Below, in pieces: positions 24,055 through 33,384 of a DNA stretch of 38,943 nucleotides; position 1 is the first letter of the stretch; every line of letters starts with the position of its first letter. Location: NCBI GenBank assembly GCA_031277255.1, contig JAITMS010000032.1:1-38943 (forward strand), written 5' to 3'. Source of the stretch: Azonexus sp. (GTDB taxonomy: Bacteria > Pseudomonadota > Gammaproteobacteria > Burkholderiales > Rhodocyclaceae). The translations under genes were made by a program, and so were the position numbers. The notes below the pieces were generated by a model that searched no databases, was not told where the DNA came from, and saw nothing but the letters and a program-made list of their open reading frames with translations.

Positions 24055-25959
24055 GTGGGACTCGACCATTACAGCCAGGCAGGCCTGATCGTCCCTCTCC
24101 CCCCTTCGACAAAGCTCAGGACAGGCTCGCGGGAGAGGGAAAGAGGGAGAGGGGGAGAGGGAGCGGCGGTTGCCGGAAGCGCCCATCCCCCTCTCCCCAA
24201 CCCCTCTCCCACGAGGGGAGAGGGGCTTTGGGCGCCAACCGCGCCGCCGGTCGCCATACGGAACGTCCATAAGAGCTTTCGCCGCGCCACCGGCGAAACG
24301 GTCACGGCGCTTGATGGCGTTTCCCTGACGGCGGGGGCCAATACGCTGACGGCGCTGGTCGGCCCCGATGGCGCGGGCAAGACGACGCTGCTGCGTCTGC
24401 TGGCCGGGTTGCTGGCGGCGGATCAAGGCGTGGTCGAGGCGTTGGGCATCGACGCGGCGGCAAAGCCGCAGGCGGTGCAGGATCTGATCGGCTACATGCC
24501 GCAGAAATTCGGCCTCTACGAAGATTTGACGGTGCAGCAGAATCTCGATCTCTATGCCGATCTGCACGGCGTCAGCCAGGCCGGGCGGCGGGAAATTTAC
24601 CCGCGCCTCATGGCCATGACGGCGCTTGGCCGGTTTACCGAGCGTCTGGCCGGTAAATTGTCGGGCGGCATGAAGCAGAAGCTGGGGCTGGCCTGCACCC
24701 TGGTCTGTTCGCCCAGCCTCTTGCTGCTCGATGAGCCGACGGTCGGCGTCGATCCGCTGTCGCGCCGCGAATTGTGGGAAATCGTCCGGCGGCTGGTGCG
24801 TGAATCAGGCTTGAGCGTCGTCGTCAGCACCGCCTACCTTGATGAAGCGGAATTCTGCGATCATGCCGTCGCTCTGCATCAAGGCAAAGTGCTGGCCCAG
24901 GGCGCGCCGCACGAGATTACGGCGCTTGCCGCCGGGCGGGTGTTCCTGGCCGAGGCCGGGCCGACCGTCATGGCGCGGACGCTGCAAGCCCGGCTCTTTC
25001 GCCATCCCGGCATTGTCGACGCGGCGCCGGAAGCGGGCAAGGTTCGCATCGTCACGGCGCAGCCGAGAGCGCCGGGGGATTTGCCCGACATCGCCTGCCA
25101 GCCGACGACGCCGCGCTTCGAGGATGGCTTCATGCTGCTCTTTCGGGCGGCGGTTGGCGATATTCAGTCCACCCACATTGAACTGCAACGCCGCCCGGCC
25201 GGAGAGGCGGCTGCGGTCGTCGTCGAAGTCAGCGATCTCACGCGGACTTTCGGCGATTTCACCGCTGTCGATCACGTCTCCTTCCAGGTCCGGCGCGGCG
25301 AAATTTATGGTCTGCTGGGGCCGAACGGCGCGGGAAAAAGCACCACCTTTCGCCTGCTGTGCGGCCTCATCCCGGCCAGCGGCGGCCAGTTACGCGTCGC
25401 CGGGGCCGATCTTGGCAAGGCACGGGCCGCCGCCCGCGCCAAACTTGGTTATGTGGCGCAAAAATTTTCGCTTTATGGCGATTTGTCGGTCGATGAAAAC
25501 CTCGCCTTTTTCGCCAGCGCCTACGGTTTGCGCGGCGAGCGCAAACGCCAGCGCATCGCTTGGGCCAAGGCGCAGTTTGAACTGGCGGCGCTGGCGGCGC
25601 TGCCGAGCGGCCAGTTGCCCGGCGGCTACCAGCGCCGCCTGGCGATGGCCGCCGCCCTCTTGCACGAGCCGGAAATTCTCTTTCTCGACGAAGCCACCAG
25701 CGGCGCCGACCCGCTCGCCCGTCGCGAATTCTGGGGCCGCATCACGGCGCTGGCGGAGCAGGGCGTCACCATCATCGTCACCACGCATTTCATGGACGAG
25801 GCCGAATACTGCGACCGCATCATCATCATGGACGGCGGCGTGGCGCTGGCCGAAGGCCCGCCCGCCGCCATCCGGGCCAAAGCCAAACGGCCCGACGGCG
25901 GCGAGCCGACGATGGAAGATGCGTTTATCGCCATCGTCGAGGCGGCGCGGGGGAAATGA
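24055..25959 (+). CDS. ybhF: Fused double-ATPase ABC transporter subunit (YbhF type) with repeat-encoded N-terminal extension
   Basis: The cytoplasmic ATPase of a YbhGFSR-type exporter, with two nucleotide-binding domains in one chain. NBD1 has Walker A GPDGAGKTT (from residue 103), signature LSGGMKQKL, Walker B LLLLDEPTV and an Ala where the switch His is expected (STAYLDEAE). NBD2 has GPNGAGKST (from about 422), a degenerate signature PGGYQRRLA, LFLDEATSG and a proper switch His (TTHFMDEAE). The length is 634 residues against about 578 for E. coli YbhF. The extra residues are the translated repeat at 24101-24229. GTG 24055, seven bases after AGGG, is the only reasonable in-frame start; no ATG or GTG occurs between the repeat and the ABC fold. 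Confidence 0.88.
   Translation: MGLDHYSQAGLIVPLPPSTKLRTGSRERERGRGGEGAAVAGSAHPPLPNPSPTRGEGLWAPTAPPVAIRNVHKSFRRATGETVTALDGVSLTAGANTLTALVGPDGAGKTTLLRLLAGLLAADQGVVEALGIDAAAKPQAVQDLIGYMPQKFGLYEDLTVQQNLDLYADLHGVSQAGRREIYPRLMAMTALGRFTERLAGKLSGGMKQKLGLACTLVCSPSLLLLDEPTVGVDPLSRRELWEIVRRLVRESGLSVVVSTAYLDEAEFCDHAVALHQGKVLAQGAPHEITALAAGRVFLAEAGPTVMARTLQARLFRHPGIVDAAPEAGKVRIVTAQPRAPGDLPDIACQPTTPRFEDGFMLLFRAAVGDIQSTHIELQRRPAGEAAAVVVEVSDLTRTFGDFTAVDHVSFQVRRGEIYGLLGPNGAGKSTTFRLLCGLIPASGGQLRVAGADLGKARAAARAKLGYVAQKFSLYGDLSVDENLAFFASAYGLRGERKRQRIAWAKAQFELAALAALPSGQLPGGYQRRLAMAAALLHEPEILFLDEATSGADPLARREFWGRITALAEQGVTIIVTTHFMDEAEYCDRIIIMDGGVALAEGPPAAIRAKAKRPDGGEPTMEDAFIAIVEAARGK
24101..24229. repeat. Repeat family C, reverse copy inside the ybhF reading frame
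   Basis: The reverse complement of the block at 9180-9290, with a GA-rich internal expansion. The perfect 10-bp stem is at 24201-24210 and 24216-24225, and the family A core is at 24103-24125. It is read in frame from about residue 16 to 58 of the ATPase without a stop codon, giving an Arg/Gly/Pro-rich stretch unlike the ABC family. Confidence 0.8.
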
Positions 25960-26021
25960 GATGCTGCGCGTAAAACATGGGTTTGCCCGATAATGGCGGC
26001 AGTTTCATCAGGAGCTATTTC

Positions 26022-26255
26022 ATGGGATACGCCGAAAAAGTTTATGAGCAGGTCCAGCGCCTTGCCGCTGAGGAAGCGAAAGAAGTTCTTGATTTCGCTG
26101 AATTTGTTGCCGCCAGGGCCAAAGCTGTATCCGTTCCCGCGGGGCAGGCTGACCGGAGCCGCCGCCGGGCCGAGCTTGAAAAAGTCTTTTCCAAGTACCG
26201 TATTGATCTGAGTAATTTCGAGTTCGACCGCGAAGAAGCAAATGCCCGCCACTGA
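26022..26255 (+). CDS. DUF2281/VapB-like antitoxin
   Basis: A 77-residue antitoxin. The first half (AEKVYEQVQRLAAEEAKEVL, then DFAEFVAARA) matches the helical DUF2281 antitoxin family. The C-terminal half is charged and ends in the likely toxin-binding tail (YRIDLSNFEFDREEANARH). The ATG at 26022 has AGGAG (26010-26014) seven bases upstream. Its 3' end overlaps the PIN toxin by 14 bases. The pair sits between the ATPase and permease genes of an exporter operon on the same strand, with its own ribosome site but no evident separate terminator. Confidence 0.8.
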   Translation: MGYAEKVYEQVQRLAAEEAKEVLDFAEFVAARAKAVSVPAGQADRSRRRAELEKVFSKYRIDLSNFEFDREEANARH

Positions 26256-26643
26256 TTTTCTTGATTCCAATGTCGTCATTTATAGCTACGGGGCAGATCA
26301 GACAAAAAAATCCCGCGCCTTGGACTTGCTTGCTGATTCGCCAACGGTTTCGACGCAAGTGCTCAATGAGACCATCTCGGTCTTGCGGCGCAAGCAGCTT
26401 ATGCCTATCTCGCAAATTGCTTCCGCCATTGACGATCTGACGGCATGGTGCAAGGTGGTCCAAATCAGCGTTGCCACCATCCAGCAAGCTCTGGATTTGG
26501 CAAGCCATTACCAATTATCGTATTTCGATGCCTTGATCCTTGCCTCAGCAATAGAATCCGGCTGCACAACGCTTTACTCGGAGGATATGCAGCACGGCCT
26601 TGTCGCGGGTGGCCTTGTGACCATTCAAAATCCGTTTCGGTAG
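26242..26643 (+). CDS. PIN-domain (VapC-like) ribonuclease toxin
   Basis: A 133-residue PIN toxin. Catalytic acidic positions are visible: D in ATDFLDSNVVIYSY, E in VLNETISVLRR, D in SYFDALILASAIESGC and the late SEDMQHG. It is probably an Mg2+-dependent RNase held inactive by the protein encoded immediately upstream. ATG 26242 overlaps the antitoxin gene by 14 bases, the usual coupling. It is unrelated in detail to the PIN toxin at 439-870. The permease gene follows after 34 bases. Confidence 0.85.
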   Translation: MPATDFLDSNVVIYSYGADQTKKSRALDLLADSPTVSTQVLNETISVLRRKQLMPISQIASAIDDLTAWCKVVQISVATIQQALDLASHYQLSYFDALILASAIESGCTTLYSEDMQHGLVAGGLVTIQNPFR

Positions 26644-26677
26644 GCCGGTTTTCCGTTTTAACGGTTGTCGATAACCG

Positions 26678-27802
26678 ATGCCCGCACTCTCCCCCCGCCG
26701 CGTCATCGCCCTGACCAAGAAGGAAACCTGGCAGATTCTGCGCGATCCGAGCGCCATTCTCATTGGTGTCGTTTTGCCGCTGGTGATGCTGGTGCTGTTC
26801 GGCTACGGCCTCACCTTCGATATCAAGAATCTGCCGGTGGCGGTGGTTGTTGAGCAGGCGTCGGGGGAGACGCGCGGCGTGGTTTCGGCGCTTCAGTTGT
26901 CGCGCTATTTTGCCGTGCGGCCGGCGGCGACGATGGCCGAGGCTGAACAATGGATGATGGCGCATCAAGTGACTGCCATCTTGCGCTTTCCCGCCAATTT
27001 TTCCCGCGATCTCGCCCGGGGCGAGGCGTCGCTGCTGATTGCCGTGAACGCCACCGACCCCAATACGGCGCGCATCGCGGCCAATTACATTGAGGGCGCG
27101 GTCGGCGTCTGGCAGGCGCGGCAGGCGGTCGATGGCAGTCCGCCGCCGTTGCTGCCGGACATCGTGGTCGAAAGCCGCACCTGGTTCAATGAGGCCAATC
27201 AGAGCCGCTGGTTTCTCGTGCCCGGCGTGATCGTGCTGGTGATGACCTTGATCGGCGCCATTCTGACCTCGCTGGTGATCGCCCGCGAGTGGGAGCGCGG
27301 CACCTTTGAGGCGCTGTTTGCGACGCCGGTGCGGCCCGGTGAAATTCTTCTCAGCAAGATCATTCCTTATTTCGTCCTCGGCCTCTTGGGGCTGGCGCTT
27401 TGCGTGGTGGGCGGGCGGTTTTTGTTCGGCGTTCCGCTGCGCGGCTCGATCTGGCTGCTGGTGGCGGTTTCGTCGCTTTTTCTGCTGGTCGCGCTGGGCA
27501 TCGGGCTGGTCATTTCGTCGCTGACCAAAAGCCAGTTTCTTGCCAATCAGATTACTTTTCTTGTCACCTTTCTACCGGCGATCATGTTGTCGGGCTTCAT
27601 TTTTGACATTCGCAGCATGCCGCTGGCCGTGCAACTGGCGACCTTCATCTTCCCCGCCCGTTATTTCGTCGCTTCCCTGCAAACGCTTTTTCTGGCGGGC
27701 GATGTCTGGGCCGTGCTGCTGCCCGATATGGCCGTTCTGGCCGGGATGGCGGCGGCTCTGCTGGGGCTGGCGGTGAAATTTACGAAAAAGCGTCTCGACT
27801 GA
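26678..27802 (+). CDS. ybhS: ABC-2 type permease (YbhS type)
   Basis: A 374-residue membrane subunit of the exporter. One N-terminal membrane helix (VVLPLVMLVLFGYGLTF) is followed by a periplasmic domain of about 130 residues. Five C-terminal helices lie between about 185 and 370, with the ABC-2 signature region REWERGTFEALFATPVRPGE on the cytoplasmic side. It pairs with the next gene to form the transmembrane channel. The distance to the ATPase gene is enlarged to over 700 bases by the inserted toxin-antitoxin pair. Confidence 0.88.
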   Translation: MPALSPRRVIALTKKETWQILRDPSAILIGVVLPLVMLVLFGYGLTFDIKNLPVAVVVEQASGETRGVVSALQLSRYFAVRPAATMAEAEQWMMAHQVTAILRFPANFSRDLARGEASLLIAVNATDPNTARIAANYIEGAVGVWQARQAVDGSPPPLLPDIVVESRTWFNEANQSRWFLVPGVIVLVMTLIGAILTSLVIAREWERGTFEALFATPVRPGEILLSKIIPYFVLGLLGLALCVVGGRFLFGVPLRGSIWLLVAVSSLFLLVALGIGLVISSLTKSQFLANQITFLVTFLPAIMLSGFIFDIRSMPLAVQLATFIFPARYFVASLQTLFLAGDVWAVLLPDMAVLAGMAAALLGLAVKFTKKRLD

Positions 27803-27808
27803 CCCGCC

Positions 27809-28928
27809 ATGATCGAATCCCTCCTGCGCATTCTCGCCCTCGTCAAGAAGGAATTGCTGGCGATTCTCAAAGACCCGAAAAGCCGCGTCACCGTCTTGCT
27901 GCCGCCGATTCTGCAATGCCTCCTGTTCGGCTACGCGGCGAGCTTTGACCTCAACCACATCCCCTATGCGCTGCTCGACCGCGACCACAGCGGCGCTGCC
28001 AGGGGCTTGATCGCGGCCATTGACGGCAACGGCGCTTTCGAGCGGGTCGCCACCTTGAATCACGCCGCCGAGATTGCCGAGCGCATCATGGAAAAAGAGG
28101 CTGCCGTCGCCATCGTCATCGAGCGCGATTTCGAGCGGCGGCTGATGGCCGGGGAGCGCGCCAAAATCCAGGTCATTGCCGATGGCCGCAACACCAACAC
28201 GGCAGGCACGGCGGCGGGCTATGTCAGCGCCATTGCCGCCGCTTACGCCAAAACATGGCGGGCCGATCACGGCTACCCCGCCGCGCCCGGCATCGAGATC
28301 GTCACGCGCGCCTGGCACAACCCCAATCTGGAAACCCGCTGGAACATGATCCCGTCCCTGATCGGCAGCATCACCATGATGATGACCATGATCCTGACCG
28401 CCATGTCGGTCGCCCGCGAGCGCGAGGCGGGTACTTTCGAGCAGTTGCTGGTGACGCCTTACCGGCCTTTTGAAATCATGGTCGGCAAGGCCCTGCCGTC
28501 GATGCTGGTCGGCCTCATTCAGGCGACTTCGATTCTGCTCGTCGCCCAGCTCTGGTTCCGTATTCCCTTTGCTGGTTCCTACTTCGTGCTCTATCTGAGC
28601 CTGATCGAATTTCTCGCCGCCTCCGTCGGCATCGGCCTCTTTATCTCCTCCATCGCCAAGAACATGCAGCAGGCGATGATCGGCTCGGTCATCGTCGTCA
28701 TGCCGTTTATGATGATGTCCGGCCTGACGACGCCGATTATGAACATGCCCATCGGCCTGCAATATTTCACCGCCATCAACCCCTTGCGCTACGCCATCAA
28801 CATGACGCGGCAGATTTACCTCGAAGCCGCTGGCCTCAGCCAGCTTCTACCGGAAATGCTGGCGCTGATGGCGATTGCCGCGGTAACGCTGCCGATCGCG
28901 GCCTGGATGTTCAGGAATCGCCTCGCCT

Positions 28929-28930
<2 letters not shown>
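27809..28930 (+). CDS. ybhR: ABC-2 type permease (YbhR type)
   Basis: A 373-residue partner permease, starting six bases after the previous gene. The layout is the same: LLPPILQCLLFGYAASF as the first helix, a periplasmic domain about 45-175, then five helices. The conserved cytoplasmic block is REREAGTFEQLLVTPYRPFE, and SGLTTPIMNMP and INPLRYAI match the family C-terminus. The exporter probably expels amphipathic drugs or lipids. The TGA stop runs directly into the heptamer array at 28929. Confidence 0.88.
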
Positions 28931-29098
<168 letters not shown>

Positions 29099-29117
<19 letters not shown>

Positions 29118-30496
29118 ACCGCGTGCCGCTGGGCGTAAAGGAAATAAATCGCCAGCCCCAGCGCCAGCCAGATGCTGAAGGCGATCCAGGTGACGCGGTT
29201 GAGGTGCGCCATGAGAAAGACGCAAAAAGCCACCGCCAGCAAGGGCACGACCGGCACGCCGGGGCAGTGGAAGGCGCGCGGCAGATTCGGCTGGGTACGG
29301 CGCAGCACCAGCACGGAAACAGCAATCAGCGAAAAGGCGGCGAGCGTTCCGATGTTGATGAGTTCAGCCAGCACATTGAGCGGCACGAAGGCGGCGATGG
29401 TCGAAAACACGAGGCCGACCATCCAGGTAGCGAACCACGGCGTCGCGTGGGTCGGGTGCACCACCGACAGGCGCTTGGGCAGAAGGCCATCGCGCGACAT
29501 GGCGAAGATGATGCGGGTCTGGCCGTAAGTCATCACCAGAATCACCGTCGTCATGCCGACAATCGCGCCGAGATCGACAAAGCCGGCGACCCAGTTTTCG
29601 CCCGCCAGTTGCAGCGCCAGAGAAACCGGATGATCGACTCCGGCAAACTGCTGGAACGGCACGATGCCGGTCATAATCGCCGCCATCGCCACATAGAGCG
29701 CCGCGCACACCAGGAGCGAGCCGATGATGCCGATCGGCAGATCGCGGCGCGGATTGCGGACTTCTTCGGCGGCGGAAGTCACGGCGTCAAAGCCGATAAA
29801 GGCGAAAAACACCAGCGCCGCCGCATTGAACACGCCCGCCGCGCCAAAGGGCGCAAACGGCTGCCAGTTGGCCGGGTTCACATGCCAGACGCCGACGGCG
29901 ATAAAGAGCAGGACGACGCCGATCTTGATGGCGACCATGACATTGTTGAAACGGGCCGATTCGCGCACGCCATAAGCCACCAGCGTGGTGATGGCGAGCA
30001 TGATGAGCATCGCCGGCAGGTTGATGAAAGTGACCGCGCCCGGCACGGAGCCGGGCGCGGCGGTGAGCGCCGTCGGCAGATGGAGGCCGAAACCGGACAG
30101 CAGCGACTGAAAATAACCCGACCAGCCGACCGAAACGGCGGAAGTAGCGAGGCCATATTCGAGCAGCATGTCCCAGCCGATCATCCAGGCGACGAGTTCG
30201 CCCAGCGTCGCGTAGCAATAGGTATAAACCGAGCCGGAAACCGGAATGGCCGAAGCAAACTCGGCATAGCACAAGGCGGCAAAACCGCAGGCCAGCGCGG
30301 CGATGACAAAAGAAACCATCAAGGCAGGCCCCGCCGTCAAAGCGCCGGTGCCGGTCAGCACGAAAATGCCGGTGCCGACAATCGCGCCAATCCCCATCAA
30401 CACCAGATCAAGCGGCCCCAGCACTTTCCTGAGGCCGTCATTCCTCGCCGTGGCGAGCATGGCGTCGATATTTTTGGTGCGGAATAAATTCATCAT
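29099..30496 (-). CDS. APC-family amino acid permease (CAT/YfnA-like)
   Basis: A 465-residue inner-membrane transporter with 12 or more membrane segments. The APC signature GAIVGTGIFVLTG is in helix 1. Other family blocks are CYAEFASAIPVSGSVYTY, FFAFIGFDAVTSAAEEVRNP and MSRDGLLPKRLSVVHP. It resembles cationic or branched amino-acid permeases of the YfnA group, but the substrate cannot be fixed. The last codons (RTED) and TGA come from the heptamer repeat, so the C-terminus has been altered by repeat growth. Two ATG codons stand in tandem (30496, 30493). It is a single-gene unit. Confidence 0.88.
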
Positions 30497-30605
30497 CTTC
30501 TGCGGCAGACATGGCGCGGACAGGCGCGCCGACAGACCGTAGCCAGCCCTTAATCAATCACCGGGCCGATAGTAGCAAAATCGGACGGGCAACGAAGGGC
30601 TAAGG

Positions 30606-31412
30606 TCAGCCGCGCAACGACTCCGGCAGCTTACCCTCGATCAGCTTGAGCAATGGGGCAAAGACCTTGGGCGTACCGGCGATGACGTTGCCGGTTGCAA
30701 GATATTGGTTTTCGCCGCGCAGGTCGCTGATGAGGCCGCCCGCCTCGGAAATGAGGAGCGCCCCGGCGGCCATGTCCCACGGCGCCAGGCCAAATTCCCA
30801 AAAACCGTCGTAACGGCCACAGGCGACATAGGCGAGATCAAGCGAAGCAGCGCCGGGGCGGCGCTGACCGGCGGTTTTTTGCGCCAGTTCCCGGAAGATG
30901 GCGAGGTAAAGATCGATGTGCTCGAACATCCGGTAGGGAAAGCCGGTGCCGATCAGCGCCTCGGCGAGCCGGGCGCGGCGCGAGACGCGGATGCGGCGCT
31001 CATTGAGAAAAGCGCCGCCGCCCTTGCTGGCGGTGAATAGCTCATTGCGGCTGGGATCGAAAACCACCGCCTGTTCGAGCGCGCCGTTGCGGGTCAGGGC
31101 AATCGAAACGGCGTATTGCGGCAAACCGTGGATGAAATTGGTGGTGCCGTCGAGCGGGTCGATGATCCACTGATACTCGCCGTCCCCCTTGGCCGCTTGC
31201 TGGCCGGACTCCTCTGCTAGAATGCCATGCGCCGGATAGGTTTCAAGCAGGGTTTCGATGATCGCCGCTTCGGCGGCCTTGTCCACTTCGGTGACAAAAT
31301 CATTGGGCCGCTTGGTCGAGATTTTCAGGAGATCAAGCTCGTTCGAGGCCCGATTGATGATCTGACCGGCCCGCCGCGCCGCCTTGATGGCGATATTGAG
31401 TGCTGGATTCAT
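30606..31412 (-). CDS. suhB: Inositol-1-monophosphatase family protein SuhB
   Basis: A 268-residue Mg2+-dependent phosphatase of the IMPase family; in E. coli SuhB also acts as an rRNA antitermination factor. Metal-binding motifs are ILAEESG (E67/E68), [14 protein letters not shown] (D85, D88, G89, T90) and [17 protein letters not shown] near the C-terminus. The length is normal. The frame extends upstream, but ATG 31412 gives the standard start [16 protein letters not shown]. It is divergent from trmJ across 72 bases, an arrangement common in proteobacteria. Confidence 0.93.
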   Translation of the reverse strand: MNPALNIAIKAARRAGQIINRASNELDLLKISTKRPNDFVTEVDKAAEAAIIETLLETYPAHGILAEESGQQAAKGDGEYQWIIDPLDGTTNFIHGLPQYAVSIALTRNGALEQAVVFDPSRNELFTASKGGGAFLNERRIRVSRRARLAEALIGTGFPYRMFEHIDLYLAIFRELAQKTAGQRRPGAASLDLAYVACGRYDGFWEFGLAPWDMAAGALLISEAGGLISDLRGENQYLATGNVIAGTPKVFAPLLKLIEGKLPESLRG

Positions 31413-31484
31413 TGATGAAGCGCAATCAGTTGGCTGGGGCCAGTCGATGCGTATGTATGGGTAGCAAAGGCCGAATTTTACACC

Positions 31485-32249
31485 ATGACCCCGAAAAGCC
31501 CCCCAGAACGCCTGCTTTCGCGCCTCCGGGTGGTGCTCTGCCGTCCCAGCCATCCCGGCAATATCGGCGCGGCGGCGCGGGCGATGAAAACGATGGGCCT
31601 CGCCGATCTCGCGCTGGTCGCGCCACGGCGCTTCCCCGACGCCGAGGCCGACGCCAGGGCGACCGGCGCGGTCGATTTGCTGCAAACGGCGCGAATCGTC
31701 GAAACACTGGACGCGGCGCTCGCCGATTGCCTTTTTGCCGTCGCCCTTTCAGCCCGCCCGCGCGACCTCGGCCCGCCGCTCAGAACACCGCGGGAAGGCG
31801 CGGCGGAACTGCTGGCCGCCGCCGAAGCCGGGCCGGTGGCGCTGGTCTTCGGCAACGAGACGGCGGGCCTGAGCAATGCCGAAATGATGCGCTGTCAGGC
31901 GGCGGTCAGCATTCCCGCCAATCCCGCTTTCAGTTCCCTCAACCTCGGCGCGGCGGTGCAAATCCTGTGCTACGAATGCCGACTGGCCGCCTTCGCCGGG
32001 GCGCCGCCGCCCAAGGCCGCGCCGCTTGCTTCCCCTTTAGCAACGGCGGAAGAAAACGCCGGACTCCTCCACCATCTCGAAGCGGTGATGACCGCCACCG
32101 GCTTCTACAACCCGGCCCAACCCGGACGCCTGCTGCCCAAACTGCGCCGCTTGTTCAACCGGGCGCGGCTGGAAAAAGAAGAAATCAACATCCTGCGCGG
32201 AATGCTCGCCGCCACCGAGAAACCGACCGGGCACGGGCGCAGGGGCTGA
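31485..32249 (+). CDS. trmJ: tRNA (cytidine/uridine-2'-O-)-methyltransferase TrmJ
   Basis: A 254-residue SPOUT methyltransferase that methylates the ribose of tRNA position 32. The knotted SAM site is visible as [20 protein letters not shown] at the N-terminus (motif 1 with the catalytic Arg), [14 protein letters not shown], and [16 protein letters not shown] helical C-terminal extension for dimer and tRNA contact follows. A possible promoter (TTGGCT, 16 bases, TATGTA) lies in the short gap to suhB. The start is ATG 31485. Confidence 0.92.
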   Translation: MTPKSPPERLLSRLRVVLCRPSHPGNIGAAARAMKTMGLADLALVAPRRFPDAEADARATGAVDLLQTARIVETLDAALADCLFAVALSARPRDLGPPLRTPREGAAELLAAAEAGPVALVFGNETAGLSNAEMMRCQAAVSIPANPAFSSLNLGAAVQILCYECRLAAFAGAPPPKAAPLASPLATAEENAGLLHHLEAVMTATGFYNPAQPGRLLPKLRRLFNRARLEKEEINILRGMLAATEKPTGHGRRG

Positions 32250-32311
32250 ATGCGGCAGCTTGGGGGAAGCAACGCGAACCCCAGCCGGAATAGCCATGAA
32301 ACTTTGTTCTG

Positions 32312-32359
32312 TCAGATTTGCGGGTTGGCGTATTGCAGGTAGTCGGCAATGGTAGGCAT
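32312..32359 (-). pseudogene. 15-codon stump of a gene downstream of the lipoprotein gene
   Basis: An ATG at 32359 lies one base after the lipoprotein stop and has a good ribosome site (AGGAG about nine bases upstream). It encodes only MPTIADYLQYANPQI before TGA at 32312. A similar N-terminus (MPTxxDYLxYANLQM) begins larger secreted proteins in Rhodocyclales, as I remember it. The frame probably once continued and was cut off by rearrangement next to trmJ. Confidence 0.45.
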
Positions 32360-32360
32360 G

Positions 32361-33194
32361 TTATTTCTCCTCGGTAATGTGAAGAACTTTCTCTACGAAA
32401 TCACGGGTTTGAAAAAGTTGATTAAAAGAACCCCATCCTTTGTCATCATTTGGGCCAAATCTTGGGCACGCATGATCCGCCGCAAACAACCACGGCGACC
32501 GCCCGCCTGCTTCGTTTCCCTGCCCGCGATCCATCATGTAGCCGATGCGCTCGGCCATTACTTCGTTGGTTTGCAGGTCGATCACTTTGAGTGAACTGCC
32601 CGCAATCCAGTAGTCACGCTCCTCGCGGGTTGAGATGTCGTCATAGGTCACGCCATAACGCGGGGTGGGATCGGGAGCGGGAACTTTATCGAGACGGAAA
32701 CTATAAATATTGAGGTCATAGTTTGGGTTTTTACTCATGGCAAGTTTGATGTTGTGAGCCGTTGGGTCTTGCCTTCCGACAACTTTCATTCCGCCTGTGT
32801 AGCGGTAGCGTTTGCCGTCTTTCGGGTCAATGGCGTCGACGTAGCCGTAACCGCCAGCGGTTATGGTATTAAAAAGCCCTTTCGCATCTCGCTTCCAGAG
32901 GAAGACTTCAATATAGCCGTCTCCGATCAAGTCATTCCCATACGGATCGCTCATCCGGTATTGATCGCCATAATTAACTCCCTTGGGACGCAACTTGAGC
33001 AAAAACACCCCCTCCACATTTTCCGCCGTGCGGTGGATAAACTCCCCCGCCTTCTTGCACCGTTCCTGAAACATTGCCTCCACTTTGGCCAGTCTGGCCC
33101 GCGCCGCTTCCTCTTGCGCGATGTCCGCCGCCGGCGGCCCAACACAGGCCGTCAGCAAAAAACTGAACAGCGCCCCAATCCATAAGCGTTTCAT
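32361..33194 (-). CDS. Lipoprotein of unknown function
   Basis: A 277-residue protein with a lipoprotein signal peptide: MKRLWIGALFSFLLTAC ends in the lipobox LTAC, giving lipidated Cys17. The next stretch (EEAARARLAKVEAMFQERCK) is a helical coil. The mature part has many aromatic and Gly residues (TAGGYGYVDAIDPKDGKRYRY) and a C-terminal block with YMMDRGQGNEAGGRSPW and FAADHACPRFG. I do not recognise the family. ATG 33194 is preferred to an upstream start because it gives the ideal signal peptide. It is followed by the truncated gene above. Confidence 0.75.
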   Translation of the reverse strand: MKRLWIGALFSFLLTACVGPPAADIAQEEAARARLAKVEAMFQERCKKAGEFIHRTAENVEGVFLLKLRPKGVNYGDQYRMSDPYGNDLIGDGYIEVFLWKRDAKGLFNTITAGGYGYVDAIDPKDGKRYRYTGGMKVVGRQDPTAHNIKLAMSKNPNYDLNIYSFRLDKVPAPDPTPRYGVTYDDISTREERDYWIAGSSLKVIDLQTNEVMAERIGYMMDRGQGNEAGGRSPWLFAADHACPRFGPNDDKGWGSFNQLFQTRDFVEKVLHITEEK

Positions 33195-33224
33195 GCCGCT
33201 TGCTCCCATAAAGTGACATCATCA

Positions 33225-33282
33225 CCCTCTCCCGCAAGCGGGCGAGGGGAAAAGCGTAAGCACTTGAACCAAAACCGCTCTA
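33225..33282. repeat. Family C-like hairpin followed by the 28-bp repeat, copy 2
   Basis: CTCTCCCGC/GCGGGCGAG at about 33226-33247 resembles the CT-rich hairpins at 9184 and 22204. 33255-33282 is the second copy of the 28-bp motif at 93-120. These fill the region upstream of the lipoprotein gene; any promoter is not recognisable. Confidence 0.5.
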
Positions 33283-33322
33283 GCCATCACATCCTCCAAG
33301 CTCGGCTGGAATACGTTTTCCG

Positions 33323-33353
33323 CAAAGAAAAACCCCGCCACGGGAGCGGGGTT
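33323..33353 (-). terminator. Rho-independent terminator, outer copy
   Basis: On the minus strand AACCCCGC/GCGGGGTT (33353-33346 and 33338-33331, 7-base loop) is followed by TTTTTCTTT. It shares most of its stem and loop with the hairpin at 33503-33519. Confidence 0.75.
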
Positions 33354-33384
33354 GTTGTCAGGTGCTGACCCTATCGAACAAATC

